Shown: piece after piece, positions 24,360-34,276 of the stretch
Layout of the letters: each line of letters starts with the position of its first letter
Numbering within the stretch: the first letter of the stretch is position 1
Source: Metridium senile
Lineage: Eukaryota > Cnidaria > Anthozoa > Actiniaria > Metridiidae
Direction of reading: 5' to 3'
DNA length: 64,000 bases
Assembly: GCA_949775045.1 (NCBI GenBank)
Contig: OX459102.1
Span: 6,506,185-6,570,184, forward strand
Program-made: the position numbers and the translations under genes
The notes under the pieces: model-generated
Seen by the model: only the letters and a program-made list of their open reading frames with translations
Database searches by the model: none
Told to the model about the DNA's origin: nothing

Positions 24360-24678
24360 TTATACTTCAATTTAAACTCGCGCGCTGATTGGTTGAGAAC
24401 GAAACCGGATGCGAGGGTATTTAGCGTGGAATACCCTCTCATCCGGTTTCTGAATTCATCGGAACGAGCAGCGAGCAGCGCGCGTCTGGTTTTTGAAGCT
24501 TAAATTGAAGTATAAGATTCAAGGAAAATTCATTTTTGGACTCGGGAATTCCACGTTTGAATTTCACTCGAAAAATCAATATCGCACTCATCGCTCCGCG
24601 GACTCCGCGATTCATGCGATATTGATTTCTCTCGTGAAATTCAACGTGGAATTCCCTCGTCCTCCAATGAATTTACCT
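24360..24678. mobile_element. Double-hairpin insertion in the LINE with an 8-bp TSD
   Basis: ATAGAATC occurs at 24352-24359 and 24679-24686, as expected for an 8-bp target duplication. Between them lie two adjacent palindromes. P1 (24360-24515) has ends TTATACTTCAATTTAA and TTAAATTGAAGTATAA. P2 (~24520-24678) has arms GGGAATTCCACG and CGTGGAATTCCC. The LINE frame is continuous on either side (RTIKDS and MEYLKHKD). Confidence 0.8.
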
Positions 24679-26439
24679 ATAGAATCCTTAATTGTTCTCA
24701 ATATGTCTTCAATATTCCTTCCTTTTACAAATGCAGCTTGGTCTGGACTTATTAAATCAGGCAGAACATTAGCTATTCTATTACTTAAAACTCTACTACA
24801 CACCTTTACATCTACATTGATAAGGCTTATAGGACGCCAAGAATCGAGTAACCTATTGTCCTTTCCTGATTTTTCAAGTAAAGTTATAACAATTTGTTTT
24901 TGTGTTGTAGACAATGATCCACTTCTATATGCTTCGTTAAGACAGTTTACAAATTCTTCGTTTATTTCTGGCCATAAACAAAGATATAGTTCTTTTGTTA
25001 AGCCGTCATTACCAGGAGTTTTTGACGAGCCCATTTGTTTAAGTGCTTCTAAACATTCTTTTTCTGTCATTAATTTACCGCATTGTTCTCTATCTTTGTC
25101 GTTGACTGAAGGGACCGTGTATTGTGCAAGAAATTCCTGGCATTCTTTTGATGTTTTATTAGATTTACTTTCATAGATATTTTGGTAAAAATCTCTTACT
25201 TTCTTCATTATTTCAGTAGGATTTACTATTTCTGTGCCATCTTTGTTTATTATTTTCCTAATATGTGTTTTCGATTTGTTACGCTTTTCTAAATTAAGGA
25301 AGTATTTTGTACTTTTTTCCCCTTGATCGTACCAAATAGCTTTTGATCTCAAAATAATGCCTTCGGTTATATAATTGTTTTCCTCTTCTAGTTGTTTTAA
25401 TAACTGATTGTGTTTATCAGAAAGAGACTCATCATGCTCCCATCCTAGATTATTCTCTATATCTTTAATTTTCGATTCGATATTTTGGTAAGTTTTGCGA
25501 CGGTTTCTGTCTGTTTAGAGAAAAGGATTGAAAATTTCCGTATCTCATACTTGATAAGTTCCCATCTTAATTGAGGATTTTTTGTACCCTCATTATCCAT
25601 CTTTGATTTGTAATCATTTATCAAATTCCTAAGTTGTTTACAGTAAGTTTCATCGTCCACCAAAGAATTATTAAACTTCCAAAAGGATGGCCCCCTTTTC
25701 TCATTTTTGTATATATTGATCTCTAAGATTAAAGCCGAATGATCCGTAGAAGGAGCAGGAATGATATCCGTTTTCTCAATATATGGTTGTAGTTCGTTAG
25801 AAACAAAAAAAAAAAAAACATCTTGTGTTTTTGAGAATCGCTAGAATTACCATTTAAGTTAATACTGAGCAAAAATTAGATTATCTAGCTATTTTGAATA
25901 ATGCATCGATAAATTTGTTTTTTTTATCAGTCGTGATAGTGCTGCACACAGTACGTCAATTTCACTAAAATTTGGCCTTCAGACTGAGAAAGCATTGTAC
26001 AACATAGTGGTGAGTAACGATTTCGAAAGCAATGATTTTATTGTGCGTCTCTGTTCGATTCTTTATAAACTATACATTTGTGTGTTCTATTTTGAGTACT
26101 CATATTTCCTAAGCTTGCAAGGTCTCGATTAATTTGGCCATTTATCACGTAAAAGTAGTGAAGTGCATGAGTCTATAGACGCAAAATCGAGTGGTTTCGT
26201 CTTTCAGATTTTTAGAAATAGCCATAAAATCTCAAAGTCCAGTTCGCGTTTGCAAGCGCATTGCTCTTACGACATCAGTATTTTTAAAATAACGTTTAAA
26301 TATCTATAAACTAGAGACAATGATTAGTTATAATCCCGATTTTTAAAGCAATCGAAGACGTCTTTGCGCCAAAATCTGAAGTTCAAAAAAAATTGTTTTT
26401 ACGTAAATAAATACCTCTGGGCCACCTTAATAACTTGCA

Positions 26440-26735
26440 GCAGGTGGTGTTAAAATCAGCTGTTGCATGACATTTGATCGACGCTTTATAATGAAAGACA
26501 AATATAATATACTTATTGAACTATCAAGAATCGATACTAGTGTAGCAAATACCACAGGTAGACTTAGCCCAAGCTCACTATTTGTACTGCTAGCTAAGCG
26601 GTCGCGCAACACTTGATCGAAGTCTTTTAAGTCTTTTTTAAAAAATACAAGTACACCCTTGAGCTATCAAGGACCGATGCCAGTGTAGCAATTACCACAG
26701 GTAATTTAGACTGACTAGTGACCATAGACCAAATC
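26440..26735. repeat. Diverged ~140-bp tandem duplication
   Basis: TGATCGACG ... GTGTAGCAAATACCACAGGTA (26475-26565) is repeated as TGATCGAAG ... GTGTAGCAATTACCACAGGTA (26613-26705). It lies just outside the large inverted repeat. Confidence 0.7.
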
Positions 26736-27123
26736 AAAATATGGCGACTTCCTTTTATTCTTGACTGGCTAGCCTAGTGTTCACATTGAAACACACTTGA
26801 GTTCACCCATGTATGAGAGGCAATCCAGTCAAGAACAATAGTTATTATATCAACTTCAGTGAAATATCAGGACCTTCTTGAAAATCACTAAAGTGAAGGA
26901 GCATCCTGTTAAAATATCATTATAAATATATAAAAATAAATCTCCCGCGCGAAAAAGTCATATCTTCACATTGTTCAAATAATATGTTATTCCACATGTG
27001 AAATAACACGTTACTATCTATTTGTTAAGATTTTTAAGAATTTTTGATGCATATCTTGATAAAACTTTTGCTATTTCATTTGTCATGAGTTTATTTAATA
27101 AACATAACATTACATGGGCACTT
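26736..27123. other. Intergenic stretch, no gene recognised
   Basis: Short unique AT-rich sequence between repeats. Nothing recognisable. Confidence 0.35.
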
Positions 27124-27211
27124 GGAGATATACGGATTTTATCTTCTCGTGTTGAAATGCGCTCACGCGTGAGATATCAATTGAACGCTCGAAGATAAAA
27201 TCCGCATCTCC
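27124..27211. repeat. 88-bp palindrome
   Basis: GGATTTTATCTTCTCG and CGAAGATAAAATCC form the arms, and the loop is ~40 bp. Confidence 0.6.
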
Positions 27212-27288
27212 GCGCGCCCTTTCTTCAAATTGGTCGCCATTTTTTGAGTTCGTTTAATTGATTAGCCATTCAGTTTTACACTAAAAGA

Positions 27289-28448
27289 CGGTTGGGTGAT
27301 CATACGCAATACAAACCCAAACAAGGGGTCGCGATAAAAAGCTGAAACTGAAACGGCTGAAAGAGCTGAAACAGCTGAAACAGCTGAAATACCCCAAATG
27401 TTTTACATTTTTTCAAAAATATCATAAACACGAAGTTGTTTGCCAATTTCCGGCTTCCTACTGATGATCGTTTTAAAAATTATATAATTCAGTTATTCAG
27501 CTCTCCTCACCGACATGATTTATACTATTCACACAAATATCGACTATCGTTATCAAATGTTAATGTTATTTAGGTGAAATGGTTGTATATGTTGAGGTTG
27601 CTGTACGTATGGCGTGTAAGCATCTACAGCTCATTTAGATTATAGTCAGCCTTCACATACAAAAGGTTTTACTCGTATAATTATTCGCTAACTTTAAAAT
27701 GATTTTGATTTTGTTTGATTATAGTTCTCCCTATTTTGTCGCCATATGCGACATCCAAATAGCTAAAAACGCAGAATAAGTACAAAAGCTATCTTTTTTT
27801 AATCATATATACGCAAGTAATCTTGTACAAATTTTTGAAGAAAACAGCGCGCGGAGTTTTCTTTCATGTAACAACTGATGAAGGCCACTTTATTTCACTA
27901 ATCGTGTACAATTTTTCAAACTAAGTATTATTTCAATCCCCATTTACATTGGAAACGAAAGGAATTGAACGAAATATAAGAGTGTGAAACAATCTCTAAC
28001 CAAGAAAGGAAGAGAGGTAAGCATTTCAATAAAGATCTGAAATGAGCGTGACGTTGACCTTTCATGTCAAACTCGCGCGTAAGTTATAAACAGCGATTTG
28101 GCAGCTCTGAAAAGCAATCATAATTTTTAACGGATGGACAATTTGTGGATATACAGCATATGAAAAGCATGATACTCGGGGACATGTTTGTATACTATTT
28201 ATATACTGCTTATTATATGCAAGTTATTTATATTTGCTTATTTATATGCAAATTTATATACTGCTTGTTTTATAATTATACTAATTATTTAAAAAATGTG
28301 CAGTATTTCAGCTGTTTCCGCTGTTTCAGCTCTTTCAGCTCTTTCAGCTCTTTCAGCTCTTTCAGCCGTTTCAGTTTCAGGTTTTTATCGCGACCCCCCA
28401 AACAAGACTCATGTCTTTTTGATTCATTTTTGTATGATCATTCAACCG
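27289..28448. mobile_element. 1.16-kb foldback element with repeat-bearing terminal inverted repeats
   Basis: The outer ends CGGTTGGGTGATCATAC and GTATGATCATTCAACCG are inverted copies. Further in, GGGGTCGCGATAAAAA and TTTTTATCGCGACCCC, and then runs of GCTGAAA-type 6-12 bp repeats (27345-27392), face TTTCAGC runs (28306-28378). The central ~900 bp have no recognisable transposase, so it is nonautonomous. Confidence 0.78.
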
Positions 28449-28484
28449 TACCAAAATATTGAAATAACAACGAAATATCAACAA

Positions 28485-28667
28485 TAGACCTCTTTACCTT
28501 CCTTGTTTGATGTCCCATTTCAGATCACGTGATGCTACCCTTGGGAATTGTTTCTTTCACATGTAAATGATAAAACACGTTCTTCATAAAAGAACAATTC
28601 TCAAGGGAATGACACGTACGTGGTCTGAAATGGGCAACTAGATTTGCATACGGAGGTAAAGAGGTCT
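28485..28667. mobile_element. Foldback MITE, family TAGACCTCTTTACC, copy 2
   Basis: Same family as 13490-13664, with near-identical TIRs (TAGACCTCTTTACC and GGTAAAGAGGTCT). The right-hand TA has mutated. Confidence 0.82.
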
Positions 28668-29446
28668 CTTCGTGGGAAATCACGATATGGTAACGGATGC
28701 TATTTTTTTCTGAATTATTACTTAAGTCAGAGCCAGAATATTTGACATCTAATAATGATATCACTTTTTAAATGTTGCTAGCTTATAACGTCAGTAGATA
28801 AATTTTAGCAAGGATCTTTTGGTTGTTTTGTAAAAAAAAAGGTAACGGGGGTTAATTATAGTTTTATTATTATTATTATTATTATTAATATAATACATTT
28901 ACTATATAATACATTTACTAGCTAGAATTATGTTTTAATCACATACTGTATTTTATTATTATTTATATTATTTTGCTGTAGATTTTGATGTATTTTTTTT
29001 TTAGCAATTCTCATTTTAGTATTTTTCTGTATTATATTGTATTTTTAAGGTGGAAGTGATTAGATAAATAAATAAATAAATAAATAAATATGCTCTTATC
29101 TCTACGCTCCAGCGCAAAGATAGAAAAAACTGGTCACTTATACTTATATTCGTACCTTGAATCAACTGAAATAGCTTTTATACCATAAATAGAAACAACA
29201 AAGAGTAAAAAGCACCAGAAGTCATGCAAGATTAAGAAAGACTTTGTTTTGAATTTTTTGGAAAGCAATAAATTTTGGTAACGCGGAGTTAACCCTTAAT
29301 TTTTTAATCACTGCCACATATATCAGTCAATTTTTGGCCGGTATTCCCGTTTGTTGTTGTTTGTTGTCTGAGAGAATAAAGAATGCCATCATAGAGTAGC
29401 CAGGAGTTCCAAAACACGTTTTACTTGAACGTCTTAAGACTAACAG
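28668..29446. other. Intergenic stretch, no gene recognised
   Basis: Contains short (ATT)n (28862-28886) and (AAAT)n (29063-29090) runs. No gene. Confidence 0.4.
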
Positions 29447-29745
29447 CTTTAAATATAATGTTTCTTAGTCCTATATTGGAATGGGACATCAAAATCTTCA
29501 ATATTTTGCACCTTAATTAAAACAACTTTATATATAATGTTTCTTGGTCCTATATTGGATTGGGACATCAAAATCTTCAATATTTTGAACCTTAAAACAA
29601 CTCTAAATATAATGTTTCTTAGTCCCGTATTGGAATGGGACATATCAAACTCTTGAATATTTTGCACCTTAAAACAACTCTTAATATAATGTTTCTTAGT
29701 CCTTTATTGGATTGAGACATCAAAATTTTCAATATTTTTGCACCC
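29447..29745. repeat. ~77-bp tandem array, 4 copies
   Basis: ATAATGTTTCTTAGTCCTAT recurs at about 29455, 29533, 29609 and 29686, each followed by GGGACATCAAAATCTTC. Confidence 0.9.
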
Positions 29746-30226
29746 GAGGGTCTTCTTTTCTTACAAATCCTTTTTAAATTAAAGTTTTCTTCGTTGAATT
29801 AAAAGATTGGCACTAAAATAATAACAAAAATCGTAAAAAGGATTCCATTCGAGGAAATGTCAATATTACGTCAAAAAGACACTGAATATTACAATTGGGA
29901 CCACTTAACATGGAATGGATGTGATTATTAAGTAAACATTGTCCAGCTTATTTCCGATTTTTGATTAATTAAATTCAATAGCTGCTTTCATTGAAAAATT
30001 GAAATTTCGACATTTCTTGGCATGTCTTGAAGAGTAATGATAACAGGAACATCCCGTTGATGTTCTTATGTATATAAGAGGGCTTTTTTCGTGCTACGTC
30101 TTTTTATAAGGATTAATTGCCGGTATTTCTTTTAGAGGTGTTGTTCAAAATTTTCGACGATATTACCCGCTACTTACATAATTGCATGTAACCCTGAGTC
30201 CGCACAAATTCAAAACAATTTACCAA
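29746..30226. other. Intergenic stretch, no gene recognised
   Basis: Unique AT-rich sequence with no supported feature. Confidence 0.35.
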
Positions 30227-30800
30227 ACAATAGTCACCTTCACAGTCCCCTGCGCCATCTTGAAAGGTAGCCGGGCCTTTGAATCGAAGCGAGATGAAAG
30301 TTGAGCTTGCAATGATAGAGACACGTCAATAATTCAGTGTATGGCAAGGTGTTAAAAGGTATTTGTCATTACAAGCTCAACGTTCTTCTCGCTTTGATGC
30401 AAGAGAGACGTAATGGTCTAGTGGTTAGGGGATCGAATTCCGGGCATTATGGTCTGGGTTCGATTCCCGGCCCGGGCGATTACGTTGTGTCCTTGGGTAA
30501 CTCACTCTCAGTGCCTCGTCTTCTCGGATAAGGACGTAAAGCCGGAGGTCCCGTCTGCCTTCAATCTAATTCCTATATAAGGTGGACGTAAAATATCCTG
30601 TTGTGCTCTTCGAAAAGAGCAGGGGATTGTCTCCTGGCACAACAGTCAGGTCCCATCATATTACAGGACCCGCAGTAATTGGTGTAAGCTGTTGTGGCGT
30701 CCCTGCCTTCGATGAAGGAAAAAGCTAAATAAATAAATAAAGCGTCCAGCTACCTTTTAAGATGGCACAGCTAGCAGGGAAACCGTGAAGGGGACGATTT
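30227..30800. mobile_element. Palindromic repeat hosting a SINE
   Basis: CTGCGCCATCTTGAAAGGTA (30250) and TACCTTTTAAGATGGCACAG (30753) are inverted, as are TTGAGCTTGCAATGA (30302) and CATTACAAGCTCAACG (30367). The right arm is split by the SINE at 30402-30741. A partial copy lies at 17725-17870. Confidence 0.72.
30402..30741 (+). mobile_element. tRNA-headed SINE
   Basis: The 5' head has a Pol III A box (TGGTCTAGTGGTTA, 30413-30426) and a perfect B box (GGTTCGATTCC, 30457-30467) in a tRNA-like arrangement. The body carries TGTGTCCTTGGGTAACTCAC, a phrase resembling conserved central domains of animal SINEs, and the tail is (AAAT)n. It is not a functional tRNA gene, since no cloverleaf completes it. 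Confidence 0.78.
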
Positions 30801-31245
30801 ACAAATATGTGAAAGTATCAATAAAATATACCCTAATACCCAAATACCCTTAGACAAGTTGAACATCATTGCTACATCAATGGATCTGTTATTTAATGAG
30901 TAGGCTCTCAACCTTGACCATGATATGACAGTCCATCTTACACGCTGGGAGAGTTAAAACTTTAAATAGATACAAGGTTGGAGGCATTTATGATACATAT
31001 ATTAAGTTAAAGGAAACGTTTTAGTCTAACACAAAGCTAGCCACCGTGTTAGTCCATATGATATACGTTTTGAGAAGACGAACAAGGTAAATGTTTAACA
31101 TTCATTTAATATCATTCTAAAAGCCTGCTGGCAAACTATATACATGTGATATTTTTGTAACTTCAGTCTTTTTAATTTTTTGTTCTCAGTTGATGCAAAA
31201 TTAGTTATTTACCTATACGACGTGTAAAGCCAAACATGTTTGTTT
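30801..31245. other. Intergenic stretch upstream of the minisatellite
   Basis: No gene recognised. If the lectin gene at 34.3 kb has an upstream non-coding exon, its promoter could lie here. Confidence 0.3.
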
Positions 31246-34236
31246 GTTTCAGTGCTGTCTTTGTTTTCGTTAGTTTGTCTTGTGTTTGCTGTCTTTGTTT
31301 TCGTTAGTTTGTCTTGTGTTTGTTGTCAGTTCGTTAGTTTGTCTTATCGTTAGTTTGTCTTGTGTTTGTTCGTTGTCTGTTCGTTAGTTTTTCTTGTGTT
31401 TGTTGTCTGTTTGTTAATTTGTCTTGTGTTTGTTGTCTGTTCGTTAGTTTGTCTTGTGTTTGTTTTCTGTTCGTTAGTTTGTCTTGTGTTTGTTGTGTGT
31501 TCGTTAGTTTGTCTTGTGTTTGTTGTGTGTTCGTTAGTTTATCTTGTGTTTGTTGTGTGTTCGTTAGTTTGTCTTGTGTTTGTTGTCTGTTTGCTAGTTT
31601 GTCTTATGTTTGCTGTCTGTTCTTTAGTTTGTCTTGTGTTTGCTGTCTGTTTGCTAGTTTGTCTTGTGTTTGTTGTCTGTTCGTTAGTTTGTCTTGTGTT
31701 TGTTGTCTGTTTGCTAGTTTGTCTTATGTTTGCTGTCTGTTCTTTAGTTTATCTTGTGTTTGCTGTCTGTTTGCTAGTTTGTCTTGTGTTTGTTGTCTGT
31801 TCGTTAGTTTGTCTTGTGTTTGTTGTCTGATCGTTAGTTTGTCTTATGTTTGTTGTCTGTTCGTTAGTTTGTCTTGTGTTTGTTGTCTGTTCGTCAGTTT
31901 GTCTTGTGTTTGTTGTCTGATCGTTAGTTTGTCTTATGTTTGTTGTCTGTTCGTTAGTTTGTCTTGTGTTTGTTGTCTGTTTGCTAGTTTGTCTTGTGTT
32001 TGTTGTCTGATCGTTAGTTTGTCTTGTGTTTGTTTAATTTCTGTTCGTTAGTTTGTCTTGTGTTTGTTGTCTGATCGTTAGTTTGTCTTATGTTTGTTGT
32101 CTGTTCGTTAGTTTGTCTTGTGTTTGTTGTCTGTTCGTTAGTTTGTCTTGTGTTTGTTGTCTGATCGTTAGTTTGTCTTATGTTTGTTGTCTGTTCGTTA
32201 GTTTGTCTTGTGTTTGTTGTCTGTTTGCTAGTTTGTCTTGTGTTTGTTGTCTGTTCGTTAGTTTGTCTTGTGTTTGTTGTCTGTTTGCTAGTTTGTCTTA
32301 TGTTTGCTGTCTGTTCTTTAGTTTGTCTTGTGTTTGCTGTCTGTTTGCTAGTTTGTCTTGTGTTTGTTGTCTGTTCGTTAGTTTGTCTTGTGTTTGTTGT
32401 CTGATCGTTAGTTTGTCTTATGTTTGTTGTCTGTTCGTTAGTTTGTCTTGTGTTTGTTGTCTGTTCGTTAGTTTGTCTTGTGTTTGTTGTGTGTTCGTTA
32501 GTTTTTCTTGTGTTTGTTGTCTGTTCTTTAGTTTGTCTTGTGTTTGTTGTCTGTTTGTTAGTTTGTCTTGTGTTTGTTGTCTGTTTGTTAGTTTGTCTTG
32601 TGTTTGTTGTTTGTTTGTTAGTTTGTCTTGTGTTTGTTGTCTGTTCGTTAGTTTGTCTTGTGTTTGTTGTCTGATCGTTAGTTTGTCTTATGTTTGTTGT
32701 CTGTTCGTTAGTTTGTCTTGTGTTTGTTGTCTGTTCGTCAGTTTGTCTTGTGTTTGTTGTCTGATCGTTAGTTTGTCTTATGTTTGTTGTCTGTTCGTTA
32801 GTTTGTCTTGTGTTTGTTGTCTGTTTGCTAGTTTGTCTTGTGTTTGTTGTCTGATCGTTAGTTTGTCTTGTGTTTGTTTAATTTCTGTTCGTTAGTTTGT
32901 CTTGTGTTTGTTGTCTGATCGTTAGTTTGTCTTATGTTTGTTGTCTGTTCGTTAGTTTGTCTTGTGTTTGTTGTCTGTTCGTTAGTTTGTCTTGTGTTTG
33001 TTGTCTGATCGTTAGTTTGTCTTATGTTTGTTGTCTGTTCGTTAGTTTGTCTTGTGTTTGTTGTCTGTTTGCTAGTTTGTCTTGTGTTTGTTGTCTGTTC
33101 GTTAGTTTGTCTTGTGTTTGTTGTCTGTTTGCTAGTTTGTCTTATGTTTGCTGTCTGTTCTTTAGTTTGTCTTGTGTTTGCTGTCTGTTTGCTAGTTTGT
33201 CTTGTGTTTGTTGTCTGTTCGTTAGTTTGTCTTGTGTTTGTTGTCTGTTCTTTAGTTTGTCTTGTGTTTGTTGTCTGTTTGTTAGTTTGTCTTGTGTTTG
33301 TTGTCTGTTTGTTAGTTTGTCTTGTGTTTGTTGTTTGTTTGTTAGTTTGTCTTGTGTTTGTTGTCTGTTCGTTAGTTTGTCTTGTGTTTGTTGTCTGATC
33401 GTTAGTTTGTCTTATGTTTGTTGTCTGTTCGTTAGTTTGTCTTGTGTTTGTTGTCTGTTCGTCAGTTTGTCTTGTGTTTGTTGTCTGATCGTTAGTTTGT
33501 CTTATGTTTGTTGTCTGTTCGTTAGTTTGTCTTGTGTTTGTTGTCTGTTTGCTAGTTTGTCTTGTGTTTGTTGTCTGATCGTTAGTTTGTCTTGTGTTTG
33601 TTTAATTTCTGTTCGTTAGTTTGTCTTGTGTTTGTTGTCTGATCGTTAGTTTGTCTTATGTTTGTTGTCTGTTCGTTAGTTTGTCTTGTGTTTGTTGTCT
33701 GTTCGTTAGTTTGTCTTGTGTTTGTTGTCTGATCGTTAGTTTGTCTTATGTTTGTTGTCTGTTCGTTAGTTTGTCTTGTGTTTGTTGTCTGTTTGCTAGT
33801 TTGTCTTGTGTTTGTTGTCTGTTCGTTAGTTTGTCTTGTGTTTGTTGTCTGTTTGCTAGTTTGTCTTATGTTTGCTGTCTGTTCTTTAGTTTGTCTTGTG
33901 TTTGCTGTCTGTTTGCTAGTTTGTCTTGTGTTTGTTGTCTGTTCGTTAGTTTGTCTTGTGTTTGTTGTCTGATCGTTAGTTTGTCTTATGTTTGTTGTCT
34001 GTTCGTTAGTTTGTCTTGTGTTTGTTGTCTGTTCGTTAGTTTGTCTTGTGTTTGTTGTATGTTCGTTAGTTTTTCTTGTGTTTGTTGTCTGTTCTTTAGT
34101 TTGTCTTGTGTTTGTTGTCTGTTTGTTAGTTTGTCTTGTGTTTGTTGTCTGTTTGTTAGTTTGTCTTGTGTTTGTTGTTTGTTTGTTAGTTTGTCTTGTG
34201 TTTGTTGTCTGTTCGTTAGTTTGTCTTGTGTTTGTA
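31246..34236 (+). repeat. 3-kb minisatellite, 30-bp unit, with higher-order repeats
   Basis: About 100 copies of a 30-bp G/T-rich unit (TTAGTTTGTCTTGTGTTTGT plus TGTCTGTTCG). Variants (TGATCG, TTTGCT, TTCTTT in place of TTCGTT) recur in the same order in large blocks. The marker TTTAATTTCTGTTCG occurs at about 32034, 32880 and 33602, which gives higher-order units of ~846 and ~722 bp. Because 30 is divisible by three, long stop-free frames run through it (CVCCLFVSLS and similar). These are repeat translations, not genes. Confidence 0.95.
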
Positions 34237-34276
34237 TTATTTTTTTCTCTAAATCACACTTCAATCTTCGTAGGGC

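Larger units (their letters stand above)
21064..25817 (-). pseudogene. L1/Tx1-like LINE, truncated and broken ORF2 (endonuclease end, RT, zf-RVT)
   Basis: A minus-strand non-LTR retrotransposon, flanked by a perfect 15-bp TSD ACATCTTGTGTTTTT (21049-21063 and 25818-25832). The 5' end (high coordinates) starts inside the endonuclease (STDHSALILEIN near 25750). Next come RT segments: DQAAFVKGRNIEDILRTIKD (~24700), then FAADFEKAFDSIERNF and GTKQGDPISPYLF, the catalytic FADD near 24000, WNGKKPKIKYSTLIGHYEEG (~22560), and a Cys/His cluster CSFCSEYSETVYHLFVDC (~21710) before the stop at 21364. At least three frameshifts are visible (near 25500, 23880 and 22480), and two foreign insertions (22595-23577, 24360-24678) break the frame. 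The element is dead. The closest resemblance is to the Tx1/L1 clade. Confidence 0.9.
20520..26424 (-). repeat. Right arm of the large inverted repeat, with insertions
   Basis: Reverse-complement partner of 18923-20372. It is broken by a 255-bp element (20556-20810) and a LINE (21064-25817). The remaining ~880 bp align with the left arm, for example GGGATATCCC and GTTTGAGCGTGTTCCATTCA near 20840-21020, and TTTCGAAATCGTTACTCACC on the minus strand near 26010. Confidence 0.88.

Noticed and set aside
24493..25176. 227-codon plus-strand ORF
   Set aside because: It is the antisense shadow of the LINE reverse transcriptase plus the inserted hairpins.
28145..28462. ORFs rich in Phe-Ser or Ala-Leu-Ser
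   Set aside because: They translate the TTTCAGC repeats of a foldback element's terminal repeat.
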